Assembly: GCF_003967515.1 (NCBI RefSeq)
Contig: NZ_BIFQ01000002.1
Coordinates: 1,240,001 to 1,304,000, forward strand
DNA length: 64,000 nt
Direction of reading: 5' to 3'
From: Dictyobacter aurantiacus
Lineage (GTDB): Bacteria; Chloroflexota; Ktedonobacteria; Ktedonobacterales; Ktedonobacteraceae
Each line of letters begins with the position of its first letter. Position 1 is the first letter of the stretch. Position numbers and translations under genes: made by a program. Positions 15,924-24,978 of this stretch are shown here, one piece after another. The notes under the pieces are model-generated. The model saw only the letters and a list, made by a program, of their open reading frames with translations, did not search any database and was not told the origin of the DNA.

Positions 15924-16002
15924 TGTAGCGCTGTTAGCCTGGATATCGGCCCTCATTGAGCTCAATTTGATGCTTATGAGATGGGGGATATTCCTCGACC
16001 AA

Positions 16003-17289
16003 TTAATGCTGTTGGGTTTGCTCACGCTCACGTGTACGTGCTTTATTACGTAAACGCTTGCGCAGGTTATTATTCATTGCCTGATATTCCTGAATCAATT
16101 TGAGGGGCGGCAAGATTTCCCAACGCGAAGCTAACCAATCCTTGCTCCAGCGTGTCTGGTTTCTGTCAACCTCGGTCAGACACTGCTGCTTGCCAATAAT
16201 GCCCATCTTTTCTAGTTTTTCCAGCGACGCCTCGATACGCGGCACGAAACGCGAGGTCATATGCCGTTCATCTACCTCTATCATGCTGGCTGCCAGGAGC
16301 TCTGACATCATAAGCGGGGTGCTAAAATCACCCTGTTTGGCTTGCTCACGCCAGCGCTCGGTGAGATAGAGGGCCATACGCAATGCATAACGATCATTCT
16401 GGGGATTGAGCTTAAAGATCTGCGTATCCACCTCTGCCAGGTAGTAGTTTTGATGTTGCTCATAAGTGCTGATCCAGTCGCCGGGCGATACCAGGAAGCC
16501 AACGATGATTCTTTCATTGAGCAGCGTCTTACGGCTGACAACCGAATAGCGCATGTATGTACCATCCACCTGAATCGAGACCGACTTGCCTTTAACGGTG
16601 ATCGTGCAGTTCCCACGAACATTACACGAGGCCAGGAGCGCCAGGTCTTGAAGGACACGCTGCTTCTGTTCGGTGCGGTATCCATCTGTATAGCGTTTGT
16701 TGGTACCAGGATGGGCGACCCGACTATGCTTTTGTACGCCCTGCCATTGCAGAATCTCTTCTAACAGGATCGCTACGCTCCCATTTTTGGAGACACGATC
16801 GTTGTGGCGACGGATATTCCACAATCCCAGAACGATGCGTGCGGTCAGCACCGTGCTCTCGCTTAGTTGACGGATCTGCTTGAGGGCCTGTGGGATCTCC
16901 AACGGACGCTCAGGTGTACCCAGATAGACCTCAAGCGTATTAGAAGCCAGATAAGATATCTCGCCATCTCCAGGCTTCCACATGCTTTTCTGCGCCAACG
17001 ATGCTTCGCGCACCGCTTGATCAGGCCGATAATTGGTCACTTTGATATTTTCAGGGATATACGGGGTGACGTTCTCAAAGAGCGTGTTCTCACTCTCGAT
17101 CTCCACGCCATCCAGGATACGAGCGATGTACTCTGTCGCTTCTTCCTCGGTCATATAATCAGTGATACCTGCAAGGGTCTGATCGAGGAGGGTCGAGAGT
17201 TCGCTATCGTTTTCGATTTCTTCTGTAATGAATGCTTCATTGTCTTCAGTTGGAACGAGATTGAGTTCCTGCTGTTGATGTTTTTCCAT
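16003..17289 (-). CDS. Probable plasmid replication initiator (Rep)
   Basis: 428 aa. It has an acidic N-terminal region (1-80) and then a folded part with paired winged-helix-like regions: SESTVLTARIVLGLWNIRR and NGSVAILLEEILQWQGV (about 145-185), a beta-rich segment with CTITVKGKSVSIQVDGTYM (about 225-250), and a second helical region PLMMSELLAASMIE to KLEKMGIIGK (about 320-370). It ends in a very basic tail NNNLRKRLRNKARTRERE. This layout resembles iteron-binding Rep proteins of the TrfA/RepA type, but no diagnostic signature was found and the call rests largely on the adjoining iteron array. GAAGGGG upstream supports ATG 17289. A CACGTGTACGTG pair (16029-16040) inside its 3' end matches the hexamer unit. 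The 243 bp upstream (17290-17533) show no gene. Confidence 0.6.
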   Translation of the reverse strand: MEKHQQQELNLVPTEDNEAFITEEIENDSELSTLLDQTLAGITDYMTEEEATEYIARILDGVEIESENTLFENVTPYIPENIKVTNYRPDQAVREASLAQKSMWKPGDGEISYLASNTLEVYLGTPERPLEIPQALKQIRQLSESTVLTARIVLGLWNIRRHNDRVSKNGSVAILLEEILQWQGVQKHSRVAHPGTNKRYTDGYRTEQKQRVLQDLALLASCNVRGNCTITVKGKSVSIQVDGTYMRYSVVSRKTLLNERIIVGFLVSPGDWISTYEQHQNYYLAEVDTQIFKLNPQNDRYALRMALYLTERWREQAKQGDFSTPLMMSELLAASMIEVDERHMTSRFVPRIEASLEKLEKMGIIGKQQCLTEVDRNQTRWSKDWLASRWEILPPLKLIQEYQAMNNNLRKRLRNKARTREREQTQQH

Positions 17290-17533
17290 CAGAAAACCCC
17301 TTCAGGATGTTTGTTGTAGAATGACACACATTTTTATATGCCCGCGAAAGCAGTTAATTATATTAGTATTGTACCGGGTGACTTCGCGTTTCTTTATGTG
17401 TCTCTCTGATAACAGCGGGTAGGTGATCGATAAGAATTGCTATTATCCTTTTGCCTATATTTGTGCTTTATGGGTAAGGGTAGCATATTGCATGCTCCTT
17501 GTGAAGTGGTTAACGGCCTTTCATAAATGCTTA

Positions 17534-18838
17534 TCAGGAGAATATGCGTTTGAGAAAAGCAAGTACCGCTTGCCAGGAATGTTCTGTAGCATAGGCATTG
17601 CCTGCTGGAGTTCCTCCATAGGCATTTCCACGTGCCTGATTAATGGTTGTTGGCATATATGGATAGCCAATTTTGTGGCCGGCATTGGCATAGCTGATAT
17701 GCTGATGAAGATAGGGATATTGGTATTTGCTGAGTTGTTCATCAATCATCTCCCCGAAGAGCGTTGATGGCCACATCTGATCATCCTGTCCCGAAATGAT
17801 CAAGATGGGGCCTCGGATCTTTTCAACCGCGATCGTGGCTGGTGGGAGATACGGCTGGTTTTGCAGACTCTCCATGTACGCGCGCCGAAAGGCTACGGGT
17901 AATCCAGCCTGGCGCTGCTTCGTAATATATTCCTGAAAGGCTGCAGTGGGCCGATAAGGTATAAAAGGCAACTGCTTTCCCCGATAGGTCCAGGAGGAGC
18001 GTTCTCTACTATCTTCGGCGGTTGCTCCCAATCCTTGATGGACGAATGCACTGGGCGCATACGCAATGACGGCATTGACGTCGGGATACGTAGCTGCTAC
18101 GAGCAGAGCTGCCTCGGCGCCTTTGGATAATCCTAAGAGTGCTATCTGTGTCTGTTGAACCGATGATCGGCTACGTAGCCAGTCAATAGCTCTTTTAAAA
18201 TATTCTAATGGAATCTCCTGCAGGTTGATTGGTAATGGCGAGACACCAAAGTAGGTTAGGGCGAGCGCGTTATATCCATGAGTCGCCAGTAAGGCCGCCT
18301 CTTGATCTCTGCTGACCCCACTGGAGCCACTGAGCAGTATGATACCTGGATATGGGCCTCCGGCTTCAGGCGCATACAGCGTTCCAATGAGTCCCTCTTC
18401 CTCAACCGGCTCTTGCCTGACGCCCTGTTCCAGAAACGTACGCGTATGTATTATTCCGTTGCTTGTATAGTCTGCTGTCTCAGCTTTGAAATAGATGTTT
18501 ACAGGCTCTATATCCTTTTTAACAAACAGCGTGAGATTCTGCTTATCGTTGCTGGGATACATGGACCAGATAAGTCCCATCGGGTCATTCTGCTGATAGG
18601 TACCTTTGAGTGGCCGTTGGGTAGCTGGCCGGACTATTCCTTGTGCGTTGGCTTGAAAGGTAGCTGTTGAGCGCCAGAGCATGCCGTTGTCGTCCCATGT
18701 GTTGGCTGTAACGGTTACCTCCTGATATGGTGCCAGACTGCTTAGCTGGATATCTATTTTCAGATCAGCTTGAGCCCGTAGCGGTTCAACCCGCATCTCT
18801 ATATGTTGGCTGGGATCTGGATTTTTCATACGAGACAT
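17534..18838 (-). CDS. BAAT/acyl-CoA thioesterase-like alpha/beta hydrolase
   Basis: 434 aa. An N-terminal beta-sandwich (about 20-150) of the bile-acid-CoA:amino-acid N-acyltransferase/acyl-CoA thioesterase type includes TVTANTWDDNGMLWRS. The alpha/beta-hydrolase domain follows (about 165-434): oxyanion region GIILLSGSSG, nucleophile elbow GLSKGAEA, Asp in ISGQDDQMWPS and His in YANAGHKIGYPY. The nucleophile is Ser where animal BAAT enzymes have Cys, which favours hydrolysis over amino-acid transfer. No signal peptide is evident. The gene stands alone, 244 bp after the rep gene start, and marks the end of the replication module. Confidence 0.8.
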   Translation of the reverse strand: MSRMKNPDPSQHIEMRVEPLRAQADLKIDIQLSSLAPYQEVTVTANTWDDNGMLWRSTATFQANAQGIVRPATQRPLKGTYQQNDPMGLIWSMYPSNDKQNLTLFVKKDIEPVNIYFKAETADYTSNGIIHTRTFLEQGVRQEPVEEEGLIGTLYAPEAGGPYPGIILLSGSSGVSRDQEAALLATHGYNALALTYFGVSPLPINLQEIPLEYFKRAIDWLRSRSSVQQTQIALLGLSKGAEAALLVAATYPDVNAVIAYAPSAFVHQGLGATAEDSRERSSWTYRGKQLPFIPYRPTAAFQEYITKQRQAGLPVAFRRAYMESLQNQPYLPPATIAVEKIRGPILIISGQDDQMWPSTLFGEMIDEQLSKYQYPYLHQHISYANAGHKIGYPYMPTTINQARGNAYGGTPAGNAYATEHSWQAVLAFLKRIFS

Positions 18839-18944
18839 TACCTTTTCCAGTAGAGTGCATCATATAGAAGATACATTACCTGGTAGGTCCTACTCCAGTT
18901 ATGGATGCTATCGTAGGCCGTAATAGGAGGTAGATGTTTCCACG

Positions 18945-19024
18945 GTGTGTTGATGCAACAGGGGATTGGATGCGCTCCTGTTGCATCAACACACAAAACC
19001 AGCGCGTCTGCGCCGCAGACGCGC
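18945..19024. repeat. Long palindrome plus GC hairpin
   Basis: An inverted repeat has perfect 18-bp arms (18945-18962 and 18977-18994), then a GC hairpin with 10-bp arms (19002-19011 and 19015-19024). It lies upstream of the hydrolase gene and of the MFS gene, in a 480-bp intergenic region (18839-19321) with no gene. Similar long-arm palindromes next to GC-rich CGCGTCC-type sequence occur at 46.0 and 63.5 kb. Confidence 0.6.
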
Positions 19025-19209
19025 GTGCGGGGGTATTACGTATCCCTCGGGGTAACGAAAGCAAGACACATTCTTATAACCAATATATGTTTTGTATCCT
19101 CCATGAAGATATTATCCTGAATAGGTATAGTAATCATAGATATGATTGTTGAGCCATATCTGTTCTTAGAACAAGTGTTGCTAGCGGAAAGACAGTTTTG
19201 CGACATTTT

Positions 19210-19227
19210 TGTCACATCCTTGTGACA
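19210..19227. promoter_or_regulatory. Inverted repeat TGTCACA-N4-TGTGACA
   Basis: Perfect 7-bp arms 95 bp before the start codon of the MFS transporter gene. The spacing and size fit an operator for a dimeric repressor or activator of that gene, but no regulator gene is adjacent. Confidence 0.4.
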
Positions 19228-19321
19228 CTGCTATGACATACTTATTCTATCATTGTTTCTGTGATGACTTCTGATGAATATCGATCAACTGTGTGCATAA
19301 GCGAGATAGTTGGAAAATTTT

Positions 19322-20746
19322 ATGAAGCAAAATATTATGCAGAAAGACGATACAATAAAAGCGGCAGCGTCTCCTTCTTATCAATCTTCGACTTTGCAGG
19401 AAGATGCTGTACGCTCTATATCATATAGTCGTAAACCCTCCTTATCTATCAGTTCAAATATCCTTTCAACTCTGTTTTTGCGTGCTGCCAGTCGTCTCAG
19501 CTTTGTATTGCTTGGTTTTTACCTGGGGGAGCATTTTTCTTCGGCCACGCTGGTTGCCCTGGTGTTGGAGGCCTTCTATATTAGCGAACTGGCGTTAGCT
19601 CCGATCTCTGGAAGCCTATCGGATCGCCTGGGGAGAAAACCGTTTTTGATCCTGGCTCCTATAATGGGGGCCATTGCGGCTTTCTGCCTCCTGCTGGCCG
19701 CCTGCTTCTTCCCTCGACCGGATGCTTCGCATATAGATCTACATCTGGTATTGCTACTGCTATTTATCCTGTGTGGGCGGTTATTAGAAGGCGCTATGAC
19801 CGCCCTGAATGCGCCAGCCTGCCTGGGATACATTACTGATATGACTGTGGGCTCTGACCGCTTACGAGCCCGTGTAATGACGGCTTTCGAGGTTGCCACG
19901 GTAGGTGGCCTGGCCCTGGCGATTCCATGTGGTGGTCAACTTAGCAAGTGGCTTGGTTACTGGGGGTTTCTGGTTGTGATTGGTCTGCACGTGCTGAATT
20001 TGCTGATTGTTCTCTTTGGTATAGAAGAGAGCCAGTATCGATCCCGGCTATCCAGGCATCATGGCTCGCTTATGGAGAGCTTGAAGTTGTTGCGCAATAA
20101 ATATATCTTTACCTTTTTGCCTGCCTGGTTATCTATTAATACACTGGTGGGAGCCTGGATTACGTTGATCATTATTATGCTGACCTATCCCAACCCTGCC
20201 GCCGATCTTCGTCATCCGCACCAACTCTTGTATGGTGGTTTTGGAAAAGATAGTGCCACGCTGGCTCTGGGGTGCTTCGGACTGTTCTTCCTGGCCGGCA
20301 TGGGAGCCTGGATGTTAATTTTGCCACGTATGCGCCGCACGACTGTCATGATTATTGGTCTGGTTGGCCTGAGTCTGTGTGTGATTACACTCACTATCAT
20401 TAATGGTCTGGGCGAAAATATGTCCGACTTGACCCGTAACGCGTGGACCGTCCTCTGGACTCTGTTGCCGATAGTGGTCTTTGGCGTTGTATTGCTCAGT
20501 GGCTTTACACCTGCCTCTCTAACACAGATGGCGTCAATTTCAGAGCGTATGGCAGGGAAACGGGGAGCTGTGATGGGCATTTATTCAGTTGTCCTTGGCC
20601 TGGGACAATTTATTGGAGCTTCGATTGGTGGTCTCACGGTAGATCTGGCTGGCTTCTACGGTTTGATGGGTTTCTCTGTAGTGCTGGGTATACTCTCTTT
20701 GATCAGCGTTCTCTATATGCGTGTGCATCGTCATGACCTGCCTTGA
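19322..20746 (+). CDS. MFS transporter
   Basis: 474 aa from ATG 19322; a TTG four codons earlier is the alternative. It has about twelve hydrophobic segments, the MFS motif A in SGSLSDRLGRKPF after the second helix, and a related segment GGQLSKWLGYWGF in the middle. The N-terminal 40 residues are polar and cytoplasmic. It belongs to the drug/sugar-exporter-like MFS families and probably exports a small molecule with the proton gradient; the substrate cannot be read from sequence. The gene is monocistronic, with an inverted repeat upstream that could be its operator. Confidence 0.85.
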   Translation: MKQNIMQKDDTIKAAASPSYQSSTLQEDAVRSISYSRKPSLSISSNILSTLFLRAASRLSFVLLGFYLGEHFSSATLVALVLEAFYISELALAPISGSLSDRLGRKPFLILAPIMGAIAAFCLLLAACFFPRPDASHIDLHLVLLLLFILCGRLLEGAMTALNAPACLGYITDMTVGSDRLRARVMTAFEVATVGGLALAIPCGGQLSKWLGYWGFLVVIGLHVLNLLIVLFGIEESQYRSRLSRHHGSLMESLKLLRNKYIFTFLPAWLSINTLVGAWITLIIIMLTYPNPAADLRHPHQLLYGGFGKDSATLALGCFGLFFLAGMGAWMLILPRMRRTTVMIIGLVGLSLCVITLTIINGLGENMSDLTRNAWTVLWTLLPIVVFGVVLLSGFTPASLTQMASISERMAGKRGAVMGIYSVVLGLGQFIGASIGGLTVDLAGFYGLMGFSVVLGILSLISVLYMRVHRHDLP

Positions 20747-21097
20747 TCGCGTGCTGGCACTAAGCTCATAGTACTGATTGGCTGTTTTACCCGTGCTGAA
20801 TAGCTTGCTTGTTGAAAAATGGTGGTTCAGCAGTATAATTAGTGCTAGTGCACCATTTACCTTTTAGTGTGTTGTTGCCCGAATAGCCAGGAGAGGTTTC
20901 ACGCCTTTTGGCAATATGATGCGTCCTTAAAATGGCTTCTACTACGCATTATTTTGTCTGTTTGGAATGTGAAAATTCTGGAAGTGAGTCTCGTTGCGGT
21001 TGTGAACCGTTACAACAAGAGAAGCGCATGATTGCCTCTTAACATCAGGCTCATGCAGACCAGAAATCTCAAGATTATTAGTGAGGAGATATAGCTC

Positions 21098-21253
21098 ATG
21101 GCAGATATCGCATATTGCGTTAAGTGTAAAGAAAAACGCGACATGAAAGAGGCCCACCAGATTACGATGAAGAATGGTAAACCCGCATTGCAGGGTACGT
21201 GCGCAGTCTGCGGTACCAAACTGACTCGCATCCTTTCTAGCCAGAAAGCGTAA
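21098..21253 (+). CDS. Small zinc-ribbon protein (DUF5679 type)
   Basis: 51 aa. It has two CxxC knuckles, CVKC (7-10) and CAVC (34-37), around KEAHQITMKNGKPALQG, and ends KLTRILSSQKA. This is the pattern of DUF5679 proteins (CVKC, MKNG, KGTC, VCGTK), with zinc bound by four cysteines. The function is unknown; a nucleic-acid or protein-binding role is usual for such ribbons. GGAG about 11 bases before ATG supports the start. The 350 bp upstream (20747-21097) show no other gene. It is followed by a strong bidirectional terminator. Confidence 0.85.
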   Translation: MADIAYCVKCKEKRDMKEAHQITMKNGKPALQGTCAVCGTKLTRILSSQKA

Positions 21254-21335
21254 GGCTTATCAGACTCTACAGTCCCATTGCTCTTTGCGAGTGTGGGACT
21301 TATTTTTTTTGTGTTGTGTGATGATGGCTTGTATA

Positions 21336-21395
21336 CAAAAGGAAGAGGCCCGCCGCCTTTCAGTCAATCGAAAGGCGGCGGGCCTCTTCCTTTTG
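21336..21395. terminator. Bidirectional terminator
   Basis: Perfect 26-bp arms (21336-21361 and 21370-21395) with an 8-base loop. The stem is GC-rich in the middle (GGCCCGCCGCC), with CAAAAGG and CCTTTTG at the base, giving T-runs in both directions. It lies between the convergent DUF5679 gene and the Q/T-rich membrane protein gene. Confidence 0.8.
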
Positions 21396-21403
21396 CGGCT
21401 CGA

Positions 21404-23359
21404 CTAGTTCATTTTGAGCATCTGCTTGTGACTGGTGGTTGTAGTACCTTCAGTCGACATCTGAGTCGTATTGGTGGTTGTCTGTTGCTGTGTTTGTGTC
21501 TGGGTAGCCGCATTGGCCGGGATCTGCAAGCTCTGAGTTTGTACCGCTGTGCTGGTAGGAACTTGCTGATTCTGTGCCTGTGTCGTCTGGGTCGTTGTGC
21601 CTGTAGTTGTAGTCGTTGAGGACTGCTGCTGGCCCTGGGGCTGTGAATTTTGAGCTGTGGGCGTCTGCTGCCCCTGTGGCGTAGGAGTCATCTGGCTCTG
21701 ACCAGGCTGAGTTGGTTGAACCTGTGGCGTGGGGGTCGGTTGCCCCTGCGGTACAGGAGTCTGTTGTGTTGGTGGTACCGGTGTTGGCTGATTCTGACCA
21801 GGCTGTGTCTGATTGCCACCACAGTTAATGTTCACCTGGTTGGTAGCTTTATCAAACGATACCTGGCAGGTCTGGTTATTGATGGTTGTGGTACCTGTGC
21901 AGCCATTGATAACGGTGCCATTGACCGAACAATTGGGCGCGCCAGTATTACCACCGTTGCCGAGGTTGATGGTCGCATCGATGGCGACTCCGTTGCCATC
22001 CGTTGTAACTTTAATGGGGCTCTGCATGTTTAGCAGCTTGGCGCAATTGAGACCACCATCACCAAAGCCTGCGTTGAAGCGCTGGGCCAGGAAGGTGAAG
22101 AGTGAGTTGGCGGCAGCCGGATCAGGCGAGGGCTTATTTTTAGTAAATTGGGCATCCAACTGGATGCGGGCCGGCGCGATATTGAGGTAGTTTTTACAGT
22201 AGGTGATGGTATTGCCGTTGTCTCCTCCCTGGCCGATTAGCTTCTGGTCCACGCCCCGGCGGTACAGGTTGACTTTATTCTGATCATGATTGCCGTTATT
22301 GAGGACCATCGGATCTCCCAATGGAACAACCGCCATAGGAGTGGGCGGGTGAGCAGCGGCCTGCAATTCGTTGAGTGGCAGGGCGGGCACCATTTTGCCG
22401 TTGTCGGCCAGGTCGGGCGCCGTCCATGGCTGGCAGTTGAGCGCGCCATCCAGGGCGACAGAGAGCAGGCGATTGTCGCTGGCGTTGGTCTGCGCCTGGG
22501 CGTTTTGCATGGCGGCCAGATTAGCCGCGTTGTTCTGGGCGATGCCATTGGCGGTGACAAGGTAGGTGGTGGTGACGTTATCGCTCTGGTCCATGTCGAT
22601 GACGCTGAAATCGCGCACGGTGGGACACGGCATGCCGTCGGCGGCTGTCCCCAACGCAGGCACCTGGAGCTGTCCGCGACGAATGGCGAAGTTTGCTACC
22701 GCGAAGAATTCTCGAGCATTGCAGTAGGCGAACTGACCAAAGATCGAGTTGTTGTTTCCGTTTGTACAGCGGCCAGCGGCCAAACTGTTGTTCATGCCTT
22801 TCAGGGTGAGATTGTTGCCGTTAAAACCAAACCAGAGGGCGACGACCCCGTTAGCCGGCAGGTTGGGCACGACCGGTTTGGCGGTGGGCTGGGTCCCTTT
22901 GTCAACTACTAAAGGATTGTAGATGGATATCTGCCCATTTCTTGGATTGATGACGGCGCCCTGGACAAAGGCAGCCTGTCCGGCATTGGCTTCATTGCAG
23001 GGTCCTGCGTTGGGATCCGTCGCAACCAGCTGGTAAGGTGTGGCCAATCCCTGTGCGCTGAGTGGATTGGGTGGGACAATCAGGGTACAATCTGCGTTGA
23101 CATTGGCCGCATGAGAGTTGATGCGTGGGACGACGAAGATGATACCCGCGACTATGATCACGAGCAGGGGCACGCTAATGCCGATGAGCATGAGTGGTGA
23201 GAAACGTTTCTGACGTTTGCGTTTGAGTGAGGTATCGGGTCCTACACTCCGCTTTGGCTTGGTCGGTGTTCGCACGGTTTTGAACCTCTTTTTCAAATTG
23301 TAAGAATCCTGGTTTTTGGCGTCTGCTTCCCTGATTTTGACCTGGTTAGATATAGACAA
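21404..23359 (-). CDS. Membrane-anchored secreted protein with Gln/Thr/Pro-rich tail, unknown function
   Basis: 651 aa. A basic cytoplasmic N-terminus (about 1-50, rich in Lys/Arg) is followed by one transmembrane helix (LMLIGISVPLLVIIVAGIIF, about 55-75). An extracellular region of about 400 aa, rich in Asn, Ala and Gly and with several Cys, comes next. From about residue 490 the protein is a low-complexity tail of Gln, Thr, Pro and Ser. No enzyme motif is seen. Similar single-pass Asn/Gln-rich proteins are common in spore- or mycelium-forming Chloroflexota, but I cannot name a family. It lies downstream of a protein-kinase gene on the same strand, with 455 bp (23360-23815) between that show no gene. 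Confidence 0.75.
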   Translation of the reverse strand: MSISNQVKIREADAKNQDSYNLKKRFKTVRTPTKPKRSVGPDTSLKRKRQKRFSPLMLIGISVPLLVIIVAGIIFVVPRINSHAANVNADCTLIVPPNPLSAQGLATPYQLVATDPNAGPCNEANAGQAAFVQGAVINPRNGQISIYNPLVVDKGTQPTAKPVVPNLPANGVVALWFGFNGNNLTLKGMNNSLAAGRCTNGNNNSIFGQFAYCNAREFFAVANFAIRRGQLQVPALGTAADGMPCPTVRDFSVIDMDQSDNVTTTYLVTANGIAQNNAANLAAMQNAQAQTNASDNRLLSVALDGALNCQPWTAPDLADNGKMVPALPLNELQAAAHPPTPMAVVPLGDPMVLNNGNHDQNKVNLYRRGVDQKLIGQGGDNGNTITYCKNYLNIAPARIQLDAQFTKNKPSPDPAAANSLFTFLAQRFNAGFGDGGLNCAKLLNMQSPIKVTTDGNGVAIDATINLGNGGNTGAPNCSVNGTVINGCTGTTTINNQTCQVSFDKATNQVNINCGGNQTQPGQNQPTPVPPTQQTPVPQGQPTPTPQVQPTQPGQSQMTPTPQGQQTPTAQNSQPQGQQQSSTTTTTGTTTQTTQAQNQQVPTSTAVQTQSLQIPANAATQTQTQQQTTTNTTQMSTEGTTTTSHKQMLKMN

Positions 23360-23815
23360 CCGTTTGTGCGCTTGTATAGCTGAATTGTTACCTGACAGCC
23401 TGCCTCAGAAAATATCGTTATGGGTAAGCCGACCAGTATGGTCTCTCTTTAGCTGGCTTATCTTCCTCATCTCTGGCTTTTGTCTATTGAGGTGTTTTCC
23501 TTTACAGCCTCTCGTTTTGCATGCCGGGATGTTCTTTCCCCTATTGCAACAGTTGATCGAGTAAATAGATTTGTGTATTTGCATGCTTTGAAACAATTTG
23601 GACGACACTGATGCCTTTTGATGAGGCTCTGTTTAGGATAGTAGCACGTTTCGTAAGGGATTGGCGTACTACGGTAAAGAATTGATATAAAAGTACCATT
23701 TTAGGTGGAGATATCTTAACCATACTTATCTGGTGATAGATATTTGGTACCAATAAGTTGAGAATTTGCTTTTTTTAGGAACTACAGGTTTTAGTTAACC
23801 TTGCTGCTCTACGAG

Positions 23816-24754
23816 TTATTCAGGCCCAAATTTGAAGGGAGATCGGAATTGGCGTTTGCTTTGAACTATCTGAGGGGGAGCAGTTGTTGTTGTCGTGGTA
23901 ATAGGGCCAAAGGTGAGTCCCCTGGCCTGAGCGACCCTGGTGGACCAGTCTAATTCTTCGGCGAAGCGCTTGACGCTTGGAAAGCGCCTGGCTGGCTCTT
24001 TTTCCAGGCTACGGAAGATGACCTGTTCGACATTGGGAGGACAGTTTAGTCCACGTTCTTTGAAAGCTGGAGGCTCTACAAATAGATGCTGGTGGGTAAT
24101 CTCGTAAAAAGATCCGTTAAATGGCCAGTCTCCACTGAGCCACTCGTAGATCATGATGCCCAGTGCGTATTGATCGCTATTTCTACACGGCTTGCCCTGA
24201 AGCTGTTCGGGGGCCGCGTATGGAGCGGTTCCCTCAAATTCGCGTAACGATGCGTGAATCGGGCTCAGGCTGTGCGATACGATGGTTGTTCCGAAGTCAC
24301 TGAGCATAATGCCAGCGTTTTTGTCTACCAAAAGGTTGTGGGGCTTGATATCGCGGTGGACAAACCCTAAATCGTGGATATATTGGATAGCGACACTGAT
24401 CTGCTGAATATAGCTGATCACGGTCGCTAAATCGATCCTCGTTCCACGTGGGTGGCGCTGGCGCAGGTTCCCATCTGGAATGTAGCGCATGGCTATGAAA
24501 GCCACATTATCTTCTACGCCAAAGTCAAGGATAGGGACGATGTTCGGGTGGTTAAGATGTGTTAACGTGGCGGTTCGTGTCAGGAACTTTTCCGCGCTTT
24601 CACCCTTCCAATCCCCGTAAAGCAATTTTAAGGCCACCCGCGTTTGATTGTTCATATTTTCGGCAAGGTAAACCTCTGATAGGTCACTTTTACCTAACAG
24701 CTGCTGTATATGGTAGTGGTTAATATATTGATATGTATACCGGCATTCATTCAT
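23816..24754 (-). CDS. Soluble PknB-like Ser/Thr protein kinase
   Basis: 312 aa, essentially only a kinase domain. ATP-binding loop LLGKSDLSEVYLAEN, in which the second and third glycines of GxGxxG are Ser, then VALKLL with the ATP Lys. Catalytic loop VHRDIKPHNLLVD, LSDFGT metal site, activation segment ending YAAPEQLQG. A short Pro/Thr/Gln-rich tail follows; there is no transmembrane helix and no PASTA repeat, unlike membrane PknB. The glycine loop is degenerate but all catalytic residues remain, so activity is likely. The substrate is unknown; the downstream secreted-protein gene is on the same strand. The TetR gene starts divergently 225 bp away. Confidence 0.85.
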   Translation of the reverse strand: MNECRYTYQYINHYHIQQLLGKSDLSEVYLAENMNNQTRVALKLLYGDWKGESAEKFLTRTATLTHLNHPNIVPILDFGVEDNVAFIAMRYIPDGNLRQRHPRGTRIDLATVISYIQQISVAIQYIHDLGFVHRDIKPHNLLVDKNAGIMLSDFGTTIVSHSLSPIHASLREFEGTAPYAAPEQLQGKPCRNSDQYALGIMIYEWLSGDWPFNGSFYEITHQHLFVEPPAFKERGLNCPPNVEQVIFRSLEKEPARRFPSVKRFAEELDWSTRVAQARGLTFGPITTTTTTAPPQIVQSKRQFRSPFKFGPE

Positions 24755-24870
24755 GAAATACGGAGTTTCACTGGAGGATACAAAAGATATTGCGATTGTA
24801 CTTGCTGTTCAGAATGCTTGTCAACTCGCAAAGGACCACTCTCCTATGGAACTGAACTTTCTTCTGCTCC

Positions 24871-24915
24871 TTGACATTCTATGACTGAATAGTTAAAATG
24901 TTGACTGAGAAGTCA
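24871..24915 (+). promoter_or_regulatory. TetR promoter with two operators
   Basis: TTGACA (24871-24876), 17-bp spacer, TAAAAT (24894-24899). TGACTGAATAGTTA (24882-24895) fills the spacer and TGACTGAGAAGTCA (24902-24915) follows the -10 box. Both match TGACT-N4-AGTCA, the form also found at the promoter of the second TetR gene (45576-45589). This suggests autorepression. Confidence 0.7.
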
Positions 24916-24978
24916 TAAATTAAAATGGATAGTCACGGAAATGATCAGGTTTGGCCGATTAAGCAAGGAGGCAGCCGT

